From DASPGQ01 sp035457705 (GTDB lineage Bacteria > Acidobacteriota > Vicinamibacteria > Marinacidobacterales > SMYC01), in assembly GCA_035457705.1 (NCBI GenBank), contig DATIBD010000039.1, forward strand, positions 248,001 through 312,000: 64,000 bases of DNA. Reading direction: 5' to 3'. Under the pieces are notes generated by a model. It searched no databases. It was not told the origin of the DNA and worked only from the letters and a program-made list of their open reading frames with translations. This document shows, one piece after another, positions 25,515 to 32,596 of the stretch. The position numbers and the translations under genes were made by a program. Every line of letters starts with the position of its first letter. Position 1 is the first letter of the stretch.

Positions 25515-27002
25515 ATGCCAAACGAGATCTCCTCGTCCGGCGACGAACGCCGCTCCCAGCGACGCGTTCTGATCGTCGGTGCGGGGCAGACCGGACGCGA
25601 GCTCGCCAGGATCCTTTCGGACAACTGGGATATCGCGATTCTCGACGTGGATGAGCAACGCCTCGAGCGACTTCGAAGGGAACAGCCCAAGGGTGCCAAC
25701 GTCCGGCTATTTTCCACGGATGGCACGAGCCTTCTCAATTTGAAGGAGGCCGGGCTCGAGTCCTCGGAATGGCTCGTGGCCGTCACCAATCGTGACGAGA
25801 TCAACGCCGAGGCATGCCGAGTCGCTCGGTCGATCGGTAATCCGCCGACCGTCATCGCCGCCCTGCGACGGCCCGAGCATCGGGAGTGGCTTACCGACGT
25901 CGGGGCCGAAGTCGTGAGCCGTCCGGGCGCCGTCGCCGGGCTCATCAAGAACCGCATCGAGCGCGCGCATCAGGTGGCAAGCGGTGTAGGCCTGGACCAG
26001 GGCGAAATCATCGAGATACCCGTCCTCAGGAGCTCGCCAGCGGTCGATGTGCGAGTGCGGGACCTGAGAGCTCGGAGGTGGCTCGTAGCCGCGATTTATC
26101 GCGAGGATCGCTACGTCGTACCGCACGGCCACGTCGTCTTACGCGAGGGCGACCGACTGCTCCTGACCGGCGAGCCGGAGATACTCCCCCACATCGCTGA
26201 CTATCTGAGGGCCGGAGTCGCCCGCTTCCCCCTGCAGTACGGAACGCGAATCGCTGCTTTCGCCCCGGGAGAGCAGGCCCGTTCTTTCTGGGAGGAAGTA
26301 CAGTACGTCTTCGAGCACACCAGAAGTCGGGCCGTTAGGGCGCTCACCCCCAAGGATAGCCCGCCTCCCGAGCTCAAGCTCGCCCGTGGCAAGCTCGAGA
26401 CCCAGGTCATCAACGCATCGGACGATCTCCGGACGATCGTTCGACGGGAGGTACCCGGGCTCGATTGCGGCTGCCTCGTCCTCCCCAAGGATCGCGCGGG
26501 CTTGCTCGTGCGGATCGGGCTCACTCGGCCGGATTTCGCCCGATCGCTGGACACCATGGCCTGCCCCATGCTCCTGGCGGCGGGCAGTCATCCCTACCGG
26601 CGCATTCTCCTTCCCATCCTCGAGCCCGACGCCTCGATCCTCGCCGCCGAGCTCGCCATCGATCTCTCGCGGCAGCTCGAGGTGGAAGTAGCCGCGGTAA
26701 TGGTCGTACCTCCCGCGTTCATCGTGGGACAGGAAGCGGTCGAAGAGCAGAAGGATGCGATGAGAACCGTCATGGAGGTAGGCTCGCTCTATCACAGAAA
26801 GATCGAAAGGATCCAGCGAGAGGGCAACCCCGCGAAAGAGATCGCGCTCATCGCCGGCGAAGGCGATCTCCTGGTCCTGTCTCACCGAGCGGGAAGGCGC
26901 TCGTCCTTCTTCAACCCCGATACCGGTCTACAGATCATCGTCCGCTGCCGCAGCTCGGTGTTGGCGCTATCCTACGGCGAACGCGTGCATGGAACCGGCT
27001 GA
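25515..27002 (+). CDS. TrkA-N/TrkA-C protein with universal-stress-like C-terminal domain
   Basis: 495 residues. Residues 17-140 are a TrkA-N Rossmann domain (VLIVGAGQTGRELARIL and DGTSLLNLKEAGLESSEWLVAVT); 155-235 resemble TrkA-C (VRDLRARRWLVAAIYREDRYVVPHGHVVL...GDRLLLTGEP); residues 360-495 resemble a USP fold (RRILLPILEPDASILAAELAIDL). It probably regulates the antiporter encoded next, with a 14-base overlap, in response to nucleotide or membrane energy state. Confidence 0.86.
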   Translation: MPNEISSSGDERRSQRRVLIVGAGQTGRELARILSDNWDIAILDVDEQRLERLRREQPKGANVRLFSTDGTSLLNLKEAGLESSEWLVAVTNRDEINAEACRVARSIGNPPTVIAALRRPEHREWLTDVGAEVVSRPGAVAGLIKNRIERAHQVASGVGLDQGEIIEIPVLRSSPAVDVRVRDLRARRWLVAAIYREDRYVVPHGHVVLREGDRLLLTGEPEILPHIADYLRAGVARFPLQYGTRIAAFAPGEQARSFWEEVQYVFEHTRSRAVRALTPKDSPPPELKLARGKLETQVINASDDLRTIVRREVPGLDCGCLVLPKDRAGLLVRIGLTRPDFARSLDTMACPMLLAAGSHPYRRILLPILEPDASILAAELAIDLSRQLEVEVAAVMVVPPAFIVGQEAVEEQKDAMRTVMEVGSLYHRKIERIQREGNPAKEIALIAGEGDLLVLSHRAGRRSSFFNPDTGLQIIVRCRSSVLALSYGERVHGTG

Positions 27003-28146
27003 GGGGCTGTCTCTCGTCGTCTTCTACGGCGGGGCCTTCCTGATGCCTCTCGTCGCCTCGAGGGTCCACGCTCCCGCCGCGGTGGCCGAGATCCTCTACG
27101 GGCTCGGCCTCGGCGCGCTGGGGCTGGTTCACCAGAGCGAGGTCACCACCTTCCTCGCCGAGCTTGGCTTTATCTATCTGATGTTCCTCGTCGGCATGGA
27201 AATCGACTTCAATCGGATCGAGCGTGAGGGAACGAGGACCGTGCTGCTCGCATCGTCGGTGGCCGTATCGATTCTCGTCTCGGCGGCTTTTGTCGCGTCA
27301 CAGTTGGGAATGCGACCGTTCATGGCGTTGGTCCTGGGCTCGATGTCGGTCGGGGTTCTGTTAGTCGCCCTCGTCGAGGCCGGCGTGTCGCAAACGCGAT
27401 GGGGTCAGATGATTCTCCTCGTGGGCTGCGTGGGAGAGTTCCTGACGCTTCTCATCCTTACGGCCTTCGACCTCGTCACGACTTACGGCGTGGGCATCGA
27501 GCTCGTCATCGGGGCGATCGAAGTGGCAGGGCTCTTCGTCGTAGCCTTCGCCGTCTTGTCCTTGATGCGGCTCGCGATCTGGTGGTTCCCTCACGCCTTT
27601 CACCGGTGGGTGCGCGAGGAGGATCCCTCGGAGCTCGGCGTGCGATTCGGATTCGTGCTCATGCTCGGCCTTTCCATGACGGCCGTCGTGGCCGGGCTCG
27701 AAGCGATACTCGGTGCCTTCGTCGCGGGAATGCTCGTCTCGTATCTCTTCCGCGAGTCGGGCGCGCTCGAGACGAAGCTCGCAGCCGTGGGACAGGGTTT
27801 CTTCGTCCCGATCTTCTTCATCAACGTGGGAGTGGCGTTCCGATGGGGGACTCTCGAGAATCCTGCCGTCGTGGGACGCGACCTATTGGCGCTCGCAGTG
27901 GCATCGCTCGTCGTGAAGACCGTGCCGGCTCTCCTCCTCCTATTGCTACGCGTCCCGGTCCGAGCAGTTGTTGCCGGAGCCTTCCTCCTGGCCACTCCTC
28001 TGACGCTACTCGTGGCAATCGCGTCTCTCGGCTCCGAGCTCGGGCTCATCAACCCAACTCGGAGCTCTACCGTGATTCTCCTTGCAATCTTCACGGGCGT
28101 ATTATTCCCCATGGTGTTCAAGTTGATTGCTCCGCAACCGGAGTGA
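26989..28146 (+). CDS. CPA2-family cation:proton antiporter
   Basis: 385 residues, about 12 membrane helices. Features include YGLGLGALGLVHQ, FLAELGFIYLMFLVGMEIDF (helix 3 of KefB-like exchangers) and GLEAILGAFVAGMLVS, the typical core of Na+/H+ or K+/H+ exchangers. It lacks its own TrkA domain, which the overlapping upstream gene provides in trans. Confidence 0.9.
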   Translation: MEPAEGLSLVVFYGGAFLMPLVASRVHAPAAVAEILYGLGLGALGLVHQSEVTTFLAELGFIYLMFLVGMEIDFNRIEREGTRTVLLASSVAVSILVSAAFVASQLGMRPFMALVLGSMSVGVLLVALVEAGVSQTRWGQMILLVGCVGEFLTLLILTAFDLVTTYGVGIELVIGAIEVAGLFVVAFAVLSLMRLAIWWFPHAFHRWVREEDPSELGVRFGFVLMLGLSMTAVVAGLEAILGAFVAGMLVSYLFRESGALETKLAAVGQGFFVPIFFINVGVAFRWGTLENPAVVGRDLLALAVASLVVKTVPALLLLLLRVPVRAVVAGAFLLATPLTLLVAIASLGSELGLINPTRSSTVILLAIFTGVLFPMVFKLIAPQPE

Positions 28147-28160
28147 CCCGAGCGACCGGT

Positions 28161-28188
28161 TTGACCCAGTTGGGGAGTCGTATAGACT
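28161..28188 (+). promoter_or_regulatory. Candidate sigma-70-type promoter
   Basis: TTGACC (28161-28166) and TAGACT (28183-28188) are spaced 16 bases, 41 bases before the cytochrome gene start. The match is moderate only; no sigma-54 pattern is seen here, unlike three other sites in this island. Confidence 0.35.
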
Positions 28189-28228
28189 AGCAGGGAGCTT
28201 GCTCAAACAATTAAGGAGGAAAATTGGA

Positions 28229-28564
28229 ATGCGCTTCAGAATTGCCTCGTTGACGCTGCTCGCGTTATGCGCAAGCGTTTCGTTCGGTCTCGGCCAGGAG
28301 CACGAAGGTAAGGAGCTTTTCATTAAAGAAAAATGCAACACATGCCACACCGTAAAATCGCAGAACATCGAGGCTACTCGGGGCAACGACGAAAGTCCCG
28401 ATTTTTCCAACGCATCCGAGCTCATCCCCGATGCAGCTTGGGCCAAGAAGTTCGTGCTTCGCGAAGAAACGAAGGATGGGAAGAAGCACCGACGGCCGTT
28501 CAAAGGGGACGAAAAGGATCTGGAAAAAATTGTGGCTTGGTTGATGACGCTGAAATCCTCATAG
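28229..28564 (+). CDS. Secreted monoheme c-type cytochrome
   Basis: 111 residues. AAGGAGGA (28213-28220) fixes the start at 28229, where a signal peptide begins. One heme site, CNTCH, lies near residue 36. The usual distal Met region (xMPxF) reads KKHRRPFKGDEKDLEKIVAWL, so the sixth ligand may be His rather than Met or may be absent, which would lower the redox potential. As the first gene of the Rieske/cytochrome b set it is a likely periplasmic partner of that complex. Confidence 0.88.
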   Translation: MRFRIASLTLLALCASVSFGLGQEHEGKELFIKEKCNTCHTVKSQNIEATRGNDESPDFSNASELIPDAAWAKKFVLREETKDGKKHRRPFKGDEKDLEKIVAWLMTLKSS

Positions 28565-28658
28565 CGGGGTGGCTTCACGTCAACGAAGAGGTAAACTCAC
28601 CCACTTCTGCGCCAAAGCACCCACAAGACTCACGAGAGCTCCAAGCGGAGGTTAACGC

Positions 28659-29099
28659 ATGTCCGAAGGCCAGAACCGTCGAACGTTCGTCGAATGGCTT
28701 TTGGGAATAGGGGTGATGGGTTCGCTCGTCTCCTTTCTCTACCCGGTTCTTCGTTTCGTCATCCCGCCTCCGGTCGCCGAGGCGATCGAGCTCAATGTCG
28801 TCGCTGCGACGTTGGGCGAGATTCCCCCGAATTCGGGAAAAATCTTCAAGTTCGGTCGACGTCCGGCCCTGCTCATCAACACCCCGGCTGGCGAGCTCCG
28901 CGCGTTCGACGGGATCTGCACGCATCTCAACTGCACGGTTCAGTACCGCCAGGACTTTGGGCAAGTATGGTGCGCGTGTCACAACGGCTTCTATGACCTG
29001 ACGGGGAAGAACATCGCGGGACCTCCCCCGCGCCCCCTGCCCCGGCTGGAAGTTCAGGTCCGAGGAGAGGAGATCGTGGTTAGCCGGAGGTCTTCGTGA
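28659..29099 (+). CDS. Rieske iron-sulfur protein of a bc/b6f-type complex
   Basis: 146 residues. The N-terminus NRRTFVEWLLGIGVMGSLVSF is a Tat-like signal anchor. The [2Fe-2S] site is CTHLNC and CACHNGFYD, with both Cys-His pairs and the disulfide cysteines present. It accepts electrons from quinol at the positive side of the membrane. The cytochrome b gene overlaps its stop by four bases (GTGA). Confidence 0.95.
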   Translation: MSEGQNRRTFVEWLLGIGVMGSLVSFLYPVLRFVIPPPVAEAIELNVVAATLGEIPPNSGKIFKFGRRPALLINTPAGELRAFDGICTHLNCTVQYRQDFGQVWCACHNGFYDLTGKNIAGPPPRPLPRLEVQVRGEEIVVSRRSS

Positions 29100-30166
29100 A
29101 AAGCGTGCTGGGAAAGCGGTTGTTCACCTGGCTCGACGAGAGGGTGTCCCTGTCACCCCTTCTTCACCATGCTCGGGAGAAGAGCGTTCCCTCCCATCGT
29201 TATAGCGCATTCTACTTCTTCGGCGGGGCGACGTTGTTCTTCTTCGCGATCCAGGTTGCGACCGGCATCCTGTTGCTCTTGTATTACAAACCCACGGCAG
29301 AAGCCGCCTTCGAGAGCGTGCGCTTCATCATGACGGAGGTGTCGTTCGGCTGGCTCATTCGCTCGCTGCACAGCTGGTCGGCCAACTTGATGATCCTCTG
29401 CGCGTTCCTGCACATGGTTACGGTCTTCTTCATGCGGGCTTACCGCAGCCCACGCGAGCTAACTTGGTGGAGCGGCGCCGCGCTTCTCGGCTTGTCGATG
29501 GCATTCGGTTTCAGCGGTTATCTCTTGCCTTGGAACGAGCTGGCGTTCTTCGCCACGCGTGTCGGAACCGACATGGCAGCCAAGCTCCCGCTGTTCGGTG
29601 AATTCGTCGCGCAATTCCTCCGCGGAGGCGATGACGTCTCCGGTGCGACCCTGACTCGCTTTTTCGGTTTCCACGTGGCCGTGTTACCGATGATCTCCAC
29701 CGCTCTCATCGGTCTCCACCTCGCACTCATCCAGAGGCAGGGGATGAGCGTCCCCGACTCGCAGGCCGAGGAAGCCGAGCGGCGCGCCCCGATGAAATTC
29801 TTCCCAAACTTCTTCCTTCGTGAGCTCATGGGCTGGGCGGTTGCACTCGCCATTCTCGCTGCTCTCGCATCGTTGTTCCCCTGGGAGCTGGGAACGAAAG
29901 CTGATCCCTTTGCACCCGCTCCCGCCGGGATCAAACCAGAGTGGTATTTCCTTTTCATGTTCCAGACGCTCAAGTATCTTCCTGCCAGCGTCGCCGGCAT
30001 CGAGGGGGAGTTCGTAGGCCTGGTCCTGTTCGGGACCGCCGGGCTGCTGTGGTTCTTCTGGCCGCTCATCGACCGCGGACGGACCGCGTACCTCGTTCCG
30101 GTGACCGGCGTCATCGCGCTCGGGTTCATTGCCGTTATGACCTTGCTTGGGTACGTCGGCTCATGA
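29096..30166 (+). CDS. Cytochrome b (b6/subunit IV fused type)
   Basis: 356 residues, about 8 membrane helices, GTG start. Heme b ligands are two His pairs: LHSWSANLMILCAFLH (13 residues between) and FHVAVLPMISTALIGLH (14 between, as in b6). KPEWYFLF is the PEWY quinol-site motif in the subunit-IV part. It forms the quinol-oxidising core with the Rieske protein. There is no cytochrome c1 or f gene; the following nonaheme cytochrome takes that place, its start overlapping this stop (ATGA). Confidence 0.94.
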   Translation: MKSVLGKRLFTWLDERVSLSPLLHHAREKSVPSHRYSAFYFFGGATLFFFAIQVATGILLLLYYKPTAEAAFESVRFIMTEVSFGWLIRSLHSWSANLMILCAFLHMVTVFFMRAYRSPRELTWWSGAALLGLSMAFGFSGYLLPWNELAFFATRVGTDMAAKLPLFGEFVAQFLRGGDDVSGATLTRFFGFHVAVLPMISTALIGLHLALIQRQGMSVPDSQAEEAERRAPMKFFPNFFLRELMGWAVALAILAALASLFPWELGTKADPFAPAPAGIKPEWYFLFMFQTLKYLPASVAGIEGEFVGLVLFGTAGLLWFFWPLIDRGRTAYLVPVTGVIALGFIAVMTLLGYVGS

Positions 30167-31440
30167 GTGGGGCTCTGATGGCGGGAGCCCGCGTCGTCGG
30201 CGTCCTGACGTTCCTCACTTTGCTAACAACCTCAGTATTCGCCCAGAACAACTGCATCGACTGCCACCTCACCCTCGAAGACGAGGAGCTCTCGTTGCCA
30301 GCGCGAGCGAGAAGCGACGACATTCACGCTGCAGCCGGAATTAGCTGCTCGGACTGCCACGGGGGCGACCCGACGATTCCAATCGTCGATGGCGATTACG
30401 ATCCAGCCAAAGAGCCGTCGACGGGTTTCGTGGGAGCTCCCGGATACGCCGACGTACCCGAGTTCTGCGGAAAATGCCATGCCGACGCCAGCTACATGCA
30501 GAGATTCAACCCCAATCTGTCGGTGGATCAGTTGACTCAATACTGGACGAGCGTTCATGGGCAAAAGCTTAGAGAGGGATCGCGCGACGTGGCGCAGTGC
30601 GCGAGTTGTCATGGCTCCCACGGTATGCTCTCGCCGAGCGATCCTCGCTCCCGGGTTTATCCGACGCGCGTCGCAGAGACCTGCGCCGGCTGTCACGCCG
30701 ACGGGGATCACATGGCGCCCTACGGCATACCCGTCGACCAGTTCGATCTGTACCGAAAGAGCGTCCACGGACTGGCGCTCCAGGGTGGCGACCTCAGTGC
30801 GCCGACCTGCAATACCTGTCACGGCAACCACGGCGCAACGCCTCCGGGGTTGAGCTCCGTCTCTCTGGTTTGCGGCAATTGCCACGCCATCCAGAGGGAA
30901 TTTTTCAGATCCAGCCCCCACTTCGAGGCGTTCGCTGATATCGGAGAACCGGAGTGCGAGACTTGCCATGGAAACCACGACGTGCAACGTGCCGAGGACC
31001 AGCTTCTTGGAGTCGAGGTGGGACAGATCTGCGGGGACTGCCACTTCGAGGGTGAAGAGCCGTACGACGTGGCCCAGGTCATGCGGGCCGACCTCGAGGG
31101 TCTCAAGTCGGCCATCGCCGCGGCTCGTGCAACCGTGGAGCAAGCGTCGGTGGCTGGCATGGAAGTCAGCGAGGCTGAGCTCGTCCTCATCGACGCCAAC
31201 CAGGCGCTGGTGCAGGCGCGAAACGCCGTTCACGCGGTCTCGGTCGAGACCCTCCAAGGGGAAACCGAGTCCGGCGAGACACTCGCGCAAACGGCGCGAG
31301 AAATGGGTATTTCGGCGCTAGACGAGCTTCGGCACCGCCGAAGAGGCCTCGCGGTATCGGTGTTCTTCATCCTTCTCGTCGTGGCGGGACTTTACTTCAA
31401 GATTCGACAAATCGAACACGGAGGACGCCAAGGCGACTAG
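30163..31440 (+). CDS. Nonaheme c-type cytochrome with C-terminal membrane anchor
   Basis: 425 residues from ATG 30163. A signal peptide ends near Ala-Gln-Asn, then nine CxxCH sites follow: CIDCH, CSDCH, CGKCH, CASCH, CAGCH, CNTCH, CGNCH, CETCH and CGDCH, the first at residue 31. After the hemes comes a helical Glu/Ala-rich segment of about 100 residues, then one membrane helix (AVSVFFILLVVAGLYF) with a basic end. It therefore hangs in the periplasm from a C-terminal anchor. Its overlap with cytochrome b suggests it is a subunit of the complex, passing electrons onward to soluble carriers or to MtrA. Confidence 0.9.
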   Translation: MSGALMAGARVVGVLTFLTLLTTSVFAQNNCIDCHLTLEDEELSLPARARSDDIHAAAGISCSDCHGGDPTIPIVDGDYDPAKEPSTGFVGAPGYADVPEFCGKCHADASYMQRFNPNLSVDQLTQYWTSVHGQKLREGSRDVAQCASCHGSHGMLSPSDPRSRVYPTRVAETCAGCHADGDHMAPYGIPVDQFDLYRKSVHGLALQGGDLSAPTCNTCHGNHGATPPGLSSVSLVCGNCHAIQREFFRSSPHFEAFADIGEPECETCHGNHDVQRAEDQLLGVEVGQICGDCHFEGEEPYDVAQVMRADLEGLKSAIAAARATVEQASVAGMEVSEAELVLIDANQALVQARNAVHAVSVETLQGETESGETLAQTAREMGISALDELRHRRRGLAVSVFFILLVVAGLYFKIRQIEHGGRQGD

Positions 31441-31470
31441 CCCCCGGTAGACTGCGTCAAGAGACCCTAC

Positions 31471-31486
31471 TGGTGCTGTCCTTGCC
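31471..31486 (+). promoter_or_regulatory. Weak second sigma-54-like site
   Basis: TGG-N8-TTGC spacing is present but the other consensus positions are poor; the site at 31552 is the better candidate for this intergenic region. Confidence 0.2.
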
Positions 31487-31551
31487 CCCCGATTTGAACC
31501 ATGAACGATGCATTTAGCCCGAAAGTCAAGCCAATGGGACCGTTCCGCGGC

Positions 31552-31567
31552 GGGTACGAATCTTGCT
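31552..31567 (+). promoter_or_regulatory. Sigma-54 promoter candidate upstream of mtrA-like gene
   Basis: GGGTACGAATCTTGCT matches the -24/-12 consensus TGGCAC-R-N4-TTGC-W at 10 of 12 fixed positions, with exact GG/GC spacing. The predicted start of transcription, near 31578, leaves a 44-base leader with AAGGAGG (31607-31613) eight bases before the ATG at 31622. The cognate activator is probably the NtrC-like regulator at 38895. Confidence 0.65.
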
Positions 31568-31621
31568 AGAACTCGTTTCAAATGAAGCTGATACGTTCTT
31601 GCTCTCAAGGAGGTTTGCGGA

Positions 31622-32584
31622 ATGAGAATCCGCACGGTTGCCCTACTAACCCCTCTGGCCCTCGCGTGGTTCTCGAACTCGGGACGGGCAAGTCCTCAGA
31701 GCTTGGAGGAGCCGCTCACCAAAGGACGGATGGCGGCGATTTTCGCCGAGGCGGCTTCAGCAGGCTCCACGGCATCACAGGTAGCTGAAACCGAGGACTG
31801 TCGGACCTGCCACGAGCAGGAGCTCACTCTCTTCAATCGAACGTACCACGCCTCGTTGGAGGAAAGCTGCTACTCCTGCCACCAGGGCGATCGGGCGCAA
31901 GAGCACCTGCAAAAGCAGCTCGACGGCGAGGATGCGCCAGGGCCCAGCCTTCCAAGCCTTGCCGCCGAGGAGGCGAACGCCATCTGCCTTTCTTGTCACG
32001 AGCGAACCCATCATGCGGCCTGGGAGGGCAGCGTCCATCAGAGGCGGGGTCTAGCGTGCATCGATTGTCACGCGGTCCATACGTTCAAATCTGAACGCAA
32101 ACAGCTCAAGACCGACGTGGCGTCGGAAACGTGTTTTGGCTGCCACAAGGACATCCGCGCCATGTCGCTGCGTACTTCGCACCACCCGGTACGAGAAGGC
32201 CTGATGGGCTGCGAAAGCTGTCACAACCCGCACGATGGGAGCCGCCCGAAAATGATCAAGGCCGACTGGGCCAACGAGCTCTGCTATGAATGTCATGCGG
32301 AAAAACGTGGACCATTCCTCTGGGAGCACGCACCCGTCCGGGAGAACTGTCTAAACTGTCACAATCCCCATGGCACGAATCACGACAAGATGCTGCAGGC
32401 GAAGCTCCCCTATCTCTGCCAGCGCTGCCACCTCAACACGCGTCATCCCGGGACCCTTTATGACGGGGTCACCGGCGGCACGACCATCGAGCAGGCGAGC
32501 AATCGCGCCGTCGAGCACGCATGCAAGAACTGCCACCAGAACATCCACGGCACCAATTCACCGACGCCCTACCTCGGAAGGTAA
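31622..32584 (+). CDS. Decaheme c-type cytochrome, MtrA/DmsE family
   Basis: 320 residues with signal peptide. Ten CxxCH sites: CRTCH, CYSCH, CLSCH, CIDCH, CFGCH, CESCH, CYECH, CLNCH, CQRCH and CKNCH. Spacing, the HxxVREGLMGCESCHNPH and LCYECHAEKRGPFLWEHAPVRENCLNCHNPHG segments and length are those of MtrA/PioA/DmsE, the periplasmic wire that inserts into an MtrB porin. The porin gene follows after 12 bases. The direction of electron flow cannot be read from sequence. Confidence 0.93.
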   Translation: MRIRTVALLTPLALAWFSNSGRASPQSLEEPLTKGRMAAIFAEAASAGSTASQVAETEDCRTCHEQELTLFNRTYHASLEESCYSCHQGDRAQEHLQKQLDGEDAPGPSLPSLAAEEANAICLSCHERTHHAAWEGSVHQRRGLACIDCHAVHTFKSERKQLKTDVASETCFGCHKDIRAMSLRTSHHPVREGLMGCESCHNPHDGSRPKMIKADWANELCYECHAEKRGPFLWEHAPVRENCLNCHNPHGTNHDKMLQAKLPYLCQRCHLNTRHPGTLYDGVTGGTTIEQASNRAVEHACKNCHQNIHGTNSPTPYLGR

Positions 32585-32596
32585 AGGAGGAAAGCC

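Noticed and set aside
31471..31486. Alternative sigma-54 site before the mtrA-like gene
   Set aside because: Only the GG and TTGC positions fit; the site 80 bases downstream matches far better.
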